Of a stretch of DNA of 64,000 bases, positions 33,696-45,059 are shown piece after piece. The stretch's first letter is position 1. Each line of letters opens with the position of its first letter. The notes below the pieces were generated by a model. It was not told where the DNA came from and searched no databases. It worked only from the letters and a program-made list of their open reading frames with translations. Source of the stretch: Ryuthela nishihirai. Taxonomy: Eukaryota; Arthropoda; Arachnida; Araneae; Heptathelidae. Location of the stretch: assembly GCA_038380435.1 (NCBI GenBank), contig JAWZYU010000019.1, forward strand, positions 28,979,801 to 29,043,800, read 5' to 3'. The position numbers and the translations under genes were made by a program.

Positions 33696-34469
33696 TTTTA
33701 AATTCGTTTATTATTTTTTGTAATTATTTTTGGTGCGGCAATGACTGTGATAGTCTCATGGAGAGTAAACGTTTTGTAGAGGTAAGTGAAACGGTTTTTG
33801 TTCTGCAGATGCATATCAAGAACTTTTTGAACACGTCTCGTATTAATTTATCGGAAGCATCAAAATCCTCCAAATTTTTATCACATTAGAAAGTGTTCCG
33901 ACATCCAAAAAAGGTTGACAAACATTGGTCTAAAAGATTATATGAATAGGTATCTTTTATTAGTTACATCTATTTATATCATATATATATTATATATTAT
34001 ATCATTCTGTGAGTTCATTTATCTGTTTGTGTGTTTGACTAACCTCTCTCTCTGTGTGATCAAGAACTCTTCCTGAACCAGTGTTTTTTAACTGTTTTTC
34101 AATGGTGAACACTCGTAAACAAATGCATTTATCTTTATACGTAAATCTAATTTTGTGTATTCAATAGAAACAAAAGTGCAATGCCATACAAAACACATTT
34201 AGCCAAATAAATATTGGGTATCATAGCCAGAAACAAAACACTTTAATTCATACAATTTTATTAAGATAAATAAGGTTAAAATAACATCAGCGTTCTCTAT
34301 ATAGCTATCGTTGCCGTTGCCTAGTAACTTTTCGTAAAAAAACGAAGGAAACGGAAACCCACGCTGCCATTCTTGATGCTATTATTCAGAGGTATTACCT
34401 CTCAATAATACTTATGCAAAACTTATGCAATTCGATTCCTATGATTTCTTGCAAAAATCAGGAAATGGG

Positions 34470-35640
34470 AATCGCATGAATACTTAAAAACACAAAGGAA
34501 GGAGGTTGAGTGATTGCTTGAAATATCAAGGAATAGAATTCGCCTGAATGCTTAAAAACAGATGGAGGATGTATGATTGCTTAAAAATGTTAAGAAATTG
34601 GAATCACATGATTACTTAAAAACACATAGGATAGGGGGGTATGATTGTTTGAAAAACAAAGGGCTGTAAATCGTATGACTATTTAAAAACACCGAGGATG
34701 GAGGATGTATGAATGTTTGGGGAAAAAAATCAAGAAATAGAATTTGCACGAATACTTAAAATCACAAAGGAAAATGTTTGGGTAATTGCTTGAAAAATCA
34801 AGAGTTGGGAATCGCGAGAAGCTTAAAAACGCAAAGGAAAGAGTTTGGATGATTGGTTAAAACAATCAAGAAATGGAAATCGCAGGAAGTCTTAAAAACA
34901 CAGAAGATAGAGGGTTTATGATTGCTTAAAAACAAAGGGATGAAAATCGCACAAATACTTAAAAACACAAGAAAAAGAGTTTGAGTGATTGCTTGAAGAA
35001 AATCTAGAAATGGGAATCCGATGAATACTTAAAATCGCCGAGGTATATGATTGCGTGAAAAATAAAGGGATAGAGATAGCACGAATACTTTAAAAAGCAT
35101 ATAGGATGGAGGGTGTATGATTGCTCAAAAATAAAATTAAGAAATTAAAATCAAATGAATCCTTAAAAACACAAACGAAAGAGGTTGGGTGAATGCTTGA
35201 AAAATCAAGGGATGAAAATCGCACGAATACTTAAAAACACAAAGGAAAGAGGTTGGGTGACTACCTGAAGAATTAAAGAGATGGGAATCGCATGAATACT
35301 TAAAAACGCGGAGGGTGGAGGTTGTATGATTTCTTGAAAAAAAAATCAAAAAATAAGAATCGCATGAATATTAATACACAGGGAAATGAAGTCGGGTGAT
35401 TGGTTGAAAAATAAAGGGATTGAAATCGCATGATTACTTTAAAACACAGAGTCTGGAGGTTGTAAGATAGTTTAAAAAACTAAGAAATCGGAATCGCATG
35501 AATACTTAAATACTCAGGGGATAGAGGTTGTATGATTGCTTGGAAAATCAAGGAATGGGAATCGAATTAATTCCTGAAAATACAGAGGATGGAAGTTGTA
35601 TGAGTTCTTGTAAAATCAAGGGATAGGATTCAGATGACAC
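34470..35640. repeat. Minisatellite, about 67-bp unit, about 17 copies
   Basis: Each unit has the pattern AATCGCATGAATACTTAAAA, then ACACA.AGGA, a G-rich GGTTG..TGATTGCTTGAAAA and ATCAAGGGATGGG. I count about 17 units of 60-72 bp, with substitutions and small indels between units, so the array is not newly made. On the minus strand some units read as an open 22-residue peptide repeat (FKYSCD....FQAFTQPLSF), because 66 bp is 22 codons. Confidence 0.9.
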
Positions 35641-36199
35641 CACACCTTTTTCCATAAGCATGCTGAATACTCGTTCTACGAACAAAACGAAAATTCTCGT
35701 AGAACACGAATGTTCTGGTAGCTTTGGAAAAAAGTATACAAAAATAGAATCATTGGGAATCATGGTAATTATAAAAAGGAAAATTTACAAAAAGAGTGCT
35801 GCATCTTTTTGATCAGCGCCCGAATTCCGGACCTTTTAACAATTTTATCCAGCTCTCCTGAAAATTGGAAGATAAAAAAAATAATTTTTTCGTTTTGTTA
35901 AATTATATATGAATTGTTTGTAAATGTTAAGGGAGCCTAGGATACAAAATTCCGTGTTGGCAGTGGTAATTTTTGAAGTCAATGTATCACCTTGTGTCAA
36001 TGGGGTATGCTTCAAGCCAGCATGCAACATTGCTATTCTCATCCAATCGCAAGGACCAGCTGCATCACCCTATCTCAATTTGGCTCACGGTCTCATCGTT
36101 CTACATCATTTTAACCCTGCGGTCACAACTGAGGCTTCATTGTCAAATCATGTTAGGCATCCGTATTGCCGGGTCAGAGACCCATACCTGCTTCGTCTA

Positions 36200-36495
36200 A
36201 ACACTTATTGGCATGATGAAATAAATTAAATTAAGTCGGCTATGAGCTGAGACATTAGATGCCAAATGATGAATAAATTCAGTCTAGAATGGGTTCCCGG
36301 GAGGGTGGGGATGGTCAACTGCAGATGTGGCTCGGGAATCAGGTCCTACAGCTGCCTCGGCTTCATTGACTTAATTCAATTAGGCGTATTGCGTCAGTGG
36401 CAAATGTTAGACTAGGAGTGACTACGAAGCTGAGTTGTTGACGTTCAAATCTCTCTAATATTTCACTGGTTGACTGAGAAATCAATGATCTACCA
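36200..36495. other. Non-coding stretch
   Basis: Nothing recognisable. Confidence 0.4.
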
Positions 36496-37164
36496 CAGGA
36501 ATGGGGAACCGGCATCTTCCAGAGCTGCATGCGGTTCTAAGAACTCTAAAAAATAGCTCTTGAGGATTATTTTATTCAACATTCCCATGAAAAATTTTCC
36601 ATAATTTTCATTAAAATTTTTAATTTATGTTTTATATTTTAATGAAAATAATTTTCAATGATTTTTTATTAAAAAGGAAAGATATAGAGAAGGTTGCAGA
36701 CAAAGCCTTGATGCAATGTAAATGCTCTTAATACACTTTAAATTTGATTAAGTTGATTGAGAAGACTCAAACTCAAAAGTCACACTGATGAATGACAGAT
36801 TTCCTAATAATTCTTTTCAATAGTTTTATTGCATAAATTTGAATACAATTGAAATAATTAGGTGAAAAATTAAATTTTTCCCTGAGTCGGGAAAATTCCC
36901 CTCAGAGAAAAAAAATTCTTTCATCTGATTAGTTCAAGCGTTTCTTGTCTATAGAACTGTGAATAGTGATACTTGATTATTGATTGAACCTCTTTTAAAA
37001 TTATACGTTAAGAGTTTAATTTTTGTTAATAAAATAATCTGTGGCTAATTTTTACTGTTATGGCTTTTGATCCAATAGAGATTTCATTTTGCGGCTCTCA
37101 AAATTTATTGGTTTACCTGTTTTGTTGTTTTGGCTCTTTACCCAAATAAAGTTCTTGACCCCTG
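36496..37164. mobile_element. Possible hAT-like non-autonomous element
   Basis: Left end CAGGAATGGGGAACCGGCAT and the complement of the right end, CAGGGGTCAAGAACTTTATT, share a CAGG..GGGAAC-like pattern, with subterminal TTTTGGCTCT/AGAGCTGC blocks at both ends. Candidate 8-bp flanks (ATCTACCA and AACTATGA) match at only 5 of 8. Tentative. Confidence 0.35.
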
Positions 37165-37508
37165 AACTATGAGAACCACTAAAGCACAAAATGTACAATT
37201 TCATAATCTCGTCTAACAACTACTGCTCTCGTACAACTAATCTCGTCAATAGTTGCTGTTCCACGTTACGTCTCTGTCGTACATCAGTCCGATAAGAACG
37301 AGCCAAGGACCAGAAGCACACATCATTTCTACTTCAATCCGATTGCAACCAATTTAATCCCGTCAGTCAGGGCCGGATCCAGAGTGGGAGTGGTGGCAAG
37401 GGATATTCCTTCCTCTTTTAGGATGCTAGTAAGGGTTAAGAGAGATAAAAAATAACTAAACTTCTGCATATTTCATGGATTTTTCAAGAATTTTTTTAAA
37501 GACTTCTA

Positions 37509-37715
37509 AGTCCCGTGGCCGAGTGGTTAGTATGCTTGGCTACTGATTAAAGGGATTCGGTTCGAGTTCTGTGTAAGGCATGGTAGTTTGTGTTGTTTTT
37601 CTGCTGAGGTCCAGCCTTCCTCACAGACCTTCTACTATGACGTATAAACTGATAGGCTTCTGTCAAATCTTTGTGACAAGCAGCTGATTGAGGAGATGTT
37701 TATATTTTTAACGGA
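37509..37715 (+). mobile_element. SINE-2 copy, full length
   Basis: Plus-strand copy with box A GTGGCCGAGTGGTTAGTATG and box B GGTTCGAGTTC, then the complete SINE-2 body to a T-rich end near 37715. Diverged from the 4190 copy by scattered transitions. Confidence 0.85.
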
Positions 37716-38183
37716 AGACGAAATATACTGCAACGGAAATCCATACCCAGTTATTTTTTTCCTGCTTGATTGAGTTACTTGGCTCCAATCCTTTATTTTT
37801 TTTATTGATCCGGTATGCTACCAGTCATTGGTAAAATACAACTTCACTACAACTACAAAAAACAACCCCACTACAACTTACAGGGTAAAAACTCCTATAA
37901 TTGCTAATAATACATGTAAATGGGATCAAACCAACGTCTACGAATTCCCATAGGCAACAAAAGAAACAAAACCTCACAATTTGAAAAAAAGGGCTACTGT
38001 TGGATAAACTCTGATAGCATCCTAATCTCGAGACAAGGTAAAAATCCAGTCATTACTCTGCAAAAAACTTTAAAATAACTCAAAAAATATATACATTCCC
38101 AATTTCTTAAACGACGCGGAAAATAATAAATAGGAACGGAGAGAGAGAAGGAAAAAACTTTAAAGAGTTTCTTTCCTTTACAG

Positions 38184-38363
38184 AGCATCGAAGAAGACAA
38201 GTCGCGTGGTGAACGGTTGTCAACTTCCATTTCCCTGACGCCATCCACACGCGCAGTAAAGCGTTCAGACATCGCGGTTGGATATCCGCGTGATAGGTGG
38301 AAGAGATTCTGTTGGTCTCTCAAGGCCGGACACGGGAGTCGCTTCTTGTTGATCTGCTGCTAG
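38184..38363 (+). CDS. Candidate internal/terminal exon, unknown product
   Basis: Right after TTCTTTCCTTTACAG (a good splice acceptor) an open frame runs 59 codons to TAG at 38361-38363, in DNA clearly richer in G+C than its surroundings. The peptide begins SIEEDKSRGERLSTSISL and includes KRSDIAVGYPRDRWKRF; it is basic, without membrane segments. GC-richer DNA continues to about 38720 and could be 3' UTR. I do not recognise the protein and no upstream exon was found, so chance cannot be excluded. Confidence 0.25.
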   Translation, partial: SIEEDKSRGERLSTSISLTPSTRAVKRSDIAVGYPRDRWKRFCWSLKAGHGSRFLLICC

Positions 38364-38935
38364 ACGGATATGCATCAGAAACGGTAGGAGCCCGAGAGGA
38401 CTGTGGGCCATCAGGTGGCTGAGAGTTAAATCGGGCGGAGAAATTGTCCTGGATCCTGGCTATAGTTTTGCAGAGAGAGGAAAGGCAGAACTCCCTCTCT
38501 TAACTTGAAGGATCGAAGGAGAAGATGGATGGAAGTATAACCAGCGAAGAAAAAGTGGAGAGGCTTTCTGACGGAGAAAGCACTCGCCTGAAATGCAGAG
38601 AAGATAAACAACTTCCATACTGTTTACTGCCAAGGCAGCTTTTAGGAGACTTCAGTAGTTGCTTGTTGGAATTTTCTCGAGCAGAATAAAATCTGGGGAG
38701 ACACGAATGCTTCGAGCAATTTATGCACGTGGTTTTGCAGTTCATTCACTTTCTTTTTTATCGTTCAACAGATTTGGTATTCGTTAAGCTAAAGCTTTTT
38801 TTTTCTGAAAGTATATTAATATAGTTTACAATGTATTCATTATGGTTTTTGCATAAATTCGTTTCGAAAACAACGTCTTTATTAGTAGTTGGGGCATAGA
38901 AGTAGTAGTGTAACAGTAACAGCAACGAAGATGAT

Positions 38936-39169
38936 GCTAACATTAAGCAATAATAGTAACAGTAACAATATCTACAAGAGGAGCGATATGGAATAGCAGC
39001 AGTAATAACCCTTCCGTCGGATGGGACGTAAAAGCGTGGCTCCGTGTGCTCTCCCGCACACGGAGCCACGCCTTTACGTCCCATCCGACGGAAGGGTTAT
39101 TACTGCTGCTACTTCATATCGCTCCTCTTGTAGATATTGTTACTGTTACTATTATTGCTTAATGTTAGC
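38936..39169. repeat. 234-bp palindrome containing SINE-1 fragment
   Basis: Arms of 114 bp (38936-39049 and 39056-39169) pair with 3 mismatches around a 6-base loop. The inner part of each arm is SINE-1 sequence (GTCGGATGGGACGTAAA and GGCTCCGTGTGC); the outer part is a GTAACA/ACAATATC-rich sequence. As RNA it would form a very stable hairpin. High arm identity means recent formation or gene-conversion upkeep. Confidence 0.95.
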
Positions 39170-39949
39170 TCGCTCTGCACGTTAATGAATATACTGATGG
39201 CCTTGAAGGGTCGATTTTACTCTAGTTTGTGAAAAATACTGATGTATCATAAAAGAAATTTCAATACGATGAAAAAAAGAAGGAATGTATAGATTTCGGA
39301 ATACGCTGATCTCAAGCAACACGCTGACCAATCTCGGTCTTGTTCTCTGCGGCATTTCTTTACAGTGCAACAACAAATTTAAACTTGGGTAATCGTTTGA
39401 GAATTTAGCTGTAGTACGAACACATCTCCTGTGATAATGCATAGAACCGGCCACGCCTAGCACCTAATGTCTGACCCCAACTTCTCGTGGTGTATCGAGT
39501 GGTTTCGTATCCTTCCCTTAGTGCTTTAAAAAAACTCTCTTGTGGAAGTGGGAGAGGATGGCTCAAAGATCAGTGTGGTCTACTGATCTGGACAACTGTA
39601 TTTTTTTCTACCTGCTGAGAAATGGTCAATCACACAGTGTCCTGGTGCTTACCATATGAACCATTTGAACGGAATAATAGCTCTGAGCTTGATTGTGAAT
39701 CCTGAATTTGCTGCACTGGAGAGTTTCTGTGGAGGGAAAAATCTTCCGCTGCGTTTTTTGCTTGTATGTGGGTTGACAGCCCCATGCGAATAGATTCACA
39801 GAATATGTTTTATCAGCTGATGGATAATCCTGAGCAAAGGTCATCGCAGGCACCTGAACTCTTGCTCCTACTGGCATCGTCAAATTCCACATTGGATAAA
39901 GTCTTCCAGTGTTAGACCCTTTATTGGTGGGGGAGCGGGTATTTGCCCA

Positions 39950-42066
39950 ATGTCTGCGATTAGGGGGCTGTTTGATATTGTCGGCATATCCTCTCTCAAT
40001 AAACATAGTTTCTTTAAACATCTCACTAACCATTTTCTCTCCGTAGATAATTGGAATGTGAGGACTCTGCACACAGTTTATTCTCTTGATGTCCTCACAC
40101 AAGAATTCCAACATTATAATTGGAATATTCTCGGGTTGCAAGAGACCAGATGGACAGATAAAGGTCAGATTCTTAAAAATAATATTAAATTTCTCTTTTT
40201 AGGGAGGGAAGATAATACGCATCTCCAAGGTGTTGGTCTGCCTTCTCAGCAGACATGATAGTGATGCGCTTCTAGGATATGAGTGCATTAATGAAAGGTT
40301 TCTTACAGCAAAATTTCAGACAAGCGTTAAAAACTTCAATGTTATCTGCGTTATGCTCTCACTGAGGATGTCGATGAGGATGTGAAGGATAGGCTTTATG
40401 GACAACTTCAGATATTTTGATTCTGCCAAGAAAGGATATATTACCCTTGTTCTAGGTGACTTCAATGCCAAAGTTGGAACTGACTCTGATCTTTGGGGAG
40501 GAGTGGTCCTTTTCGTATTAGTATCTGTAATGGCAATGGGCAACATCTCCTACAGGATGTAAAACCTAATGGTCTGAGAATAACTAACACTTACTACAAA
40601 CACACATGGGTTTCACCAGATGGGCTGCATAAGAATATGATTGATTATATATTAATTAACAGCAAATAGGCTAGTTCTGTTAGGAATACCAGGTCATATA
40701 GGGGAGCTGAAATTGGATCTGACCATTATCTTGTTAAAAGTGTTTTGCAACTTAAACTTAAAAAGTGTTGTGTTAAGGTTCAGAAATTTACCGTTAATTC
40801 TGAAGCTCTGAAAGACCCAGTTATAGCTAAAGCTTACCATGATAGGTTAGTTAGTCATTATGACAGTCATGGTTTGCTTACTACTGAAGTAAACTAACTG
40901 TACTCTTTTAGAAAAAAAAGGAGCAGAGGAGACAGAATTATTTGAGTGATAGGTCACTTGAGTTTATTTCGGAAAGAATTGCGGAAATGTCCTTAATCAA
41001 TAACCTACTTGTCCTAATTGAAAGCATTACAGAGAGCTTAATAAACGTGTAAAAGATTAGTTAGCAGCTGATAAGAATCTTTGACTTGATAGCTTGACTA
41101 CTAACAAAGCCGAGGAAGCAGATAGACAGCACAACAGCAGGGAGCTGTATCAGATAGTTAATATTTTGAGTGGGAAAAAACGGACATGTATTCAGGAATT
41201 GAAGGATAAATAAGGTAAGGTTATAGAAGGTGAGGCTGGCTAGGTGGTTTGAGCATTTCAGTGATGAGCTAAACAATGTGGTTCGTTCTGCTGTCATTGT
41301 TTGTAATGATATATGCATCACTCGCTTTAATGTGGCCTTATATCAGAGTCGGAAGTTATTTTGATAATTTCTGAACTAAAATTACATAAATCCCTAGGTG
41401 TAGATGAAATTACTACTGAAATGCTTAGAGCTGGGAATGCTTCGGTTGCCACATGAATGACTGAAATTTTGAAAATATTTTATTATAAAGCATTGCTCAT
41501 AAGGATTTTACCAGAGCAATTATTCCAATTTTTAAGAAAGCAGATCACAGTTCTTGAGATAACTCTAAGGGTATCAACCTATTTTCTCTTCTAGATAAAG
41601 CTCTTTGCATGATTGTGCTTAATAGAATTAAGAATCTGGTTGACAGTCAATTGCGTGATGAGCAATGTGGATTAAGAAGTGGTTGGGGATGTGTTGATCA
41701 GATATTTTCACTCAGGCAGGTTCTTGAGAAATGTTTAGAGTTTCAGAAACCTTTGGTTGCTAGCTTTGTTGATTTCAAAAAGGCTTTCAACTCTATTGAT
41801 CTCATAATTTGTGGTTGATTGTGATATCGTACGGCACACCAGACAAGTTAGTTAATATAAAGAGAGAGCTCTCTATAATAACACTGACTCGTGGTATGTG
41901 AGATATTGGCTTGTAGCAATTGGTTTAGCATTGCTTATGGTGTTCGGCAAGGGTGTATTTTGTCTCCTTTTCTCTTTTGTTTGGTTATTGATTATGTTAT
42001 TCGAAATTCCCCTCAAGGGAAAGAATTTGGCCTTAAATGGTCTCGATATCTGAAATTTCTGATATA
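39950..42066 (+). pseudogene. RTE-like endonuclease and RT, 5' part
   Basis: Endonuclease: NWNVRTLHTVYSLDVLTQEF and ILGLQETRWTDKGQILKN (39950-40258; catalytic Glu in QETRW), then LGDFNAKVGTDSDLWG at about 40455-40500. RT: LNRIKNLVDSQLRDEQCGLR and DQIFSLRQVLEKCLEFQ with ASFVDFKKAFNSID (motif A Asp) at 41609-41818; GVRQGCILSPFLF at about 41940-41980. Sequence is disrupted between 40260 and 41600. The frame is then cut within the YADD motif by the LTR at 42072. Confidence 0.8.
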
Positions 42067-42071
42067 GATTA

Positions 42072-43815
42072 TGTAAGGGACGAATTTCTCTCCCCCTCCC
42101 CCTTCTTATCGATGGAACAACATAAAGTTTCTTGGCACGGCTGTTCCCATTACGCTCGGAACCACCCTGCTCGGAACTGGGCTGCTCGAGAAGATGTCCG
42201 GCGACCAAAGGTAGCAGTTGATGCCACAGTGGACAGTCGTGGCGGCAGGTAATTGGTGAGGTCAATGGAAGTCACTTTATAGGTAGACGCTGGCTGCCGC
42301 GGCGGAAATTCGAGAGAGAGCATTTTTCGTACTCGGCAACAGCACTCACTGACGTAACTGCTGTGAAATATCCTTTGTTTTAATTAGCGAGGCTGTGTTC
42401 TGCTTGGAAGCCTATCTAGGCCCTAGTTCGGCTTTTCAGGATAGGCAACCGGGTCAGATAAGAGACCACAATATTGATCGCCCTGTTGTATATATTTGTG
42501 TAAATATACACCGAAGAGTCAAAACATTATGACCACCTGCCTAATATGATGTTAGTCCTCCATGTGCTGCCAAAACAACTCTTACTCGGTGAGGCATGGA
42601 CCTCGCAATATTTCTAAAGGTGTCTTGTGGTATCTGTGGTGCCAACAAATTACCAGCAGATCCTTTAACTCTTGCAAGTTGAGCCGGTGCAGATCGGAAG
42701 TGCTGTTCCAATGCAAGCCACAGATGTTGCATTAGATTGATATCTGGGGAATTTGGAGGTCCGGGAACCATTCTCGAAAAATCCGGGCAGTGTGGCATGG
42801 AGCATTATCCTGCTGAAAGAAGGCACTACTAGAAGGATATACTGTTGCCATGAAAGGATATACCCGATCTGCAATGATGTTTAGGCAGTTTGTAGACGCC
42901 ATAATTTCCTGCCGATGAATGACTGGACCCAAGGTTTCCCACCAGGACATTGCCCAAATATTTACACTTCCTCCACCTGCTTCTTTTCGTCCCACGATGC
43001 ATCCTGGTGCCAAAAATTCCCCAGGTAAACGACGCACATGTACAAGGCCATCCACAAGGTGCCACAGGAAACGAGATTCATCGGACCATATGACCTTCTT
43101 CCAATCATTCTAGGTTCAAGTTTTGATGTTCACGTGCCCATTGTGGGTGCTTTTGACGATGGACCGAGGTTATCATGGACACTTGGAATTGCCTGCGGCT
43201 ACGCAGCCCCATTTTCAGCAGGGTTCGATGACTGTGTGTTGTGACACATTACTCCCATCACTAGCATTCAAATTACGGGCGACTTGCATCACAGTATCCC
43301 TTCTGTTTGCCGTGATCAGTCCACACCTTGCCAATGGTTTGTGGTTTTTCTCTCCTCGGACCACTTTTTGAAGGTACTAACCACGGCTGACCATGAGCGC
43401 CCCACAAGCCTTGCCGTCTTGGGAATGCTCTGACCCAGTCGTCTGGCCATTACAATTTGGCTTTTGCCAAACTCACTTAGGTACGCTGCCTTTCCCATCT
43501 GAAGAACACGAATAGCACTGATTAACAGAACTCAGTACCAGGTGTTATTTATACCTTTTCATGACCTTCATGCGCGACGTCGTTTACCTGCAGTTGCTTC
43601 GATTTGCAGAAAGACGCGCTGGTATAATGTTTTGGCTTTTCGGTGTATGTTCTGTAAATAAATATTTCATTCGAAGTCATTGTGTTGAGATCTCAAACCA
43701 CCAGTTAGGCACAATTTCCTGACAATAGTTAGAACTCGCAAGGAACGAACCCACATGAAAGCGCACTGATCTAATAGCATAAGGTAATAGGTGCCTGCGG
43801 GAGGTGGCTTTCACA
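42072..43815. mobile_element. Solo LTR with 5-bp TSD, carrying a Tc1 insert
   Basis: Boundaries TGTAAGGGAC at 42072 and GGCTTTCACA at 43815 (TG...CA), flanked by GATTA at 42067-42071 and 43816-43820. Without the Tc1 element the LTR is about 605 bp. The internal retroelement is gone, so this is the scar of LTR-LTR recombination. Which LTR family it belongs to is unknown; it does not resemble the Ty3/gypsy LTR at 54865. Strand cannot be set without a polyadenylation or primer site. Confidence 0.85.
42509..43645 (-). mobile_element. Tc1-like transposon, internally deleted
   Basis: TIRs of about 27 bp (CACCGAAGAGTCAAAACATT and the matching right end) with TA at 42507-42508 and 43646-43647; 1137 bp. 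Minus-strand transposase: N-terminal [20 protein letters not shown] and [20 protein letters not shown] (43316-43498), later YPFMATVYPSSSAFFQQDNAPCH-type block around 42830, and PPNSPDINLMQHLW around 42720, where the catalytic Glu is replaced by Gln. A deletion between the last two blocks shortens the spacing, so the enzyme is dead twice over. Confidence 0.85.
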
Positions 43816-43820
43816 GATTA

Positions 43821-44640
43821 TGCTGATGATTTAGCCCTTTTGGGAAATGATGTTGATGAGATGAACTCTTTCATTCGAGCTGTTGATTAAACTGTTAGTA
43901 TTGTAGGTTTGGTGATAAACAGAGAGAAAACTAAAGTTATAAACATTGGTCAGGTAAACTGTGGTTAAGTTAATCTGAATAGTTCTACTCTTGAGCAGGC
44001 GTAAGTACTTGATACAGTTTAATTATCTCGGGAGCTATGTAACAGATACTGGTGATGTGCGGCATGAGATTAACAGACGAAGAGCTGCTGCCGGGACGTT
44101 TAAGAATTTATGGAGAGTGTGGAGAAATAGGCGTAAACCTAAAGACTGAAATTAAACTATATAATAGTTTGGTTTTTTCTAGGGTTAGGTATGTTATTGC
44201 AACGTGGACGCTTTGTAAACAAGATAATAGGAAATTTGATGCTTTTGATTTCATGCTCTAGATTCTAGATGCTTACGCAGTATCTTGGGCATTAAGTGGT
44301 TCAACTTTGTAACTAATGATGAGGTTAGACAAAGGAGTCGGTAACTTCCTTTAAGCAGCATATTGTGCAGAGAGAGACTCCGTTGGTTTGGCCATGTTGC
44401 CCGTATGGATAATTATAGATTGGCGAATAGGGTTATGAACAGTGTCGCTAAAGGCCTCAGAAAGAGGGAGAGACCTAGGATGCGGTGGGCAGACAATTTC
44501 AAACAGAACCTTGTTAGAATTGGTGTGCAGTGGCCTGATGCAGTAGATGTAGCTCAGGACAAACTTGCTTGGAGAACTAAATTGAATAATATGGTTTGAC
44601 CTCTGTAGGCCATGGTTGCTTGAGGATGATGATGATGATG
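43821..44640 (+). pseudogene. RTE-like RT, 3' part
   Basis: Continues straight from the TSD: DYADDLALLGNDVDEMNSF (catalytic YADD), INREKTKVINIGQ, then 44363-44599 MCRERLRWFGHVARMDNYRL, KGLRKRERPRMRWADN and LVRIGVQWPDAVDVA...LAWRTKL, the conserved RTE-type C-terminus. Ends in the GATGATGATG tail. Several frameshifts near 43980-44280. Confidence 0.82.
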
Positions 44641-44854
44641 TATATATACAAAGAGCAGCTTGATTGTTTTGTCATACGTATAGCAGAATAAAATGTCTTG
44701 CTGTAACATCATATCGTATTTGTATTCATTAAAATATTCATTATTAGTATATTAATAATATTAATAATCCGTTTCTTCCGCAGCTCTCAGTTAATGATTA
44801 TTTACGATTATCCAATCGTCGATGTTATTCACCCAGTTCTTGATCAGCATAGTA

Positions 44855-45052
44855 GAGTCGCTCAAAAAAGTATCCGAACGCTATGGTTGATTACAAAATT
44901 CAGGAAAAATATCTGGCAACGATTTTTTTTTTTTAGAAATTAGTGATCTGGCAACCTTCGTGTCACGTAATTTCTAAAAAAAAACGTTGCAAAATATTTT
45001 TTTCTGAATTCTGTAATCAACCATAGCGTTCGGATACTTTTTTGAGCGATTG
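44855..45052. mobile_element. Palindromic MITE, copy 3
   Basis: Same family as 15312 and 24292, with TA at 44853-44854 and 45053-45054. The first base of the left end is G instead of C. About 25 bases right of the CACGT centre are deleted, so the arms are now unequal. Confidence 0.9.
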
Positions 45053-45059
45053 TACCTTC

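Larger units (their letters stand above)
39426..44640 (+). mobile_element. RTE-like LINE A, interrupted by solo LTR
   Basis: A non-LTR retrotransposon of about 3.5 kb once the 1.75-kb insert is removed. It has an APE endonuclease followed by RT, no RNase H, and a short GATGATGATG tail at 44625-44640, the architecture of RTE-type elements. The 5' end is placed at CTCCTGTGATAATGCATAGA, where similarity to copy B (48581-51724) begins. The solo LTR lies at 42072-43815. Frameshifts and stops are frequent; it is inactive. Confidence 0.85.

Noticed and set aside
34470..35640. CRISPR array
   Set aside because: The units are contiguous and diverged with no constant repeat/variable spacer pattern, and the genome is eukaryotic.
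38758..39084. 108-codon minus frame spanning the large palindrome
   Set aside because: It only reads through the SINE-derived hairpin and a low-complexity Tyr/Cys/Leu stretch; no homology pattern.
38936..39169. Bacterial-type terminator or attenuator
   Set aside because: The hairpin is 234 bp, made of SINE sequence, in a eukaryotic context.
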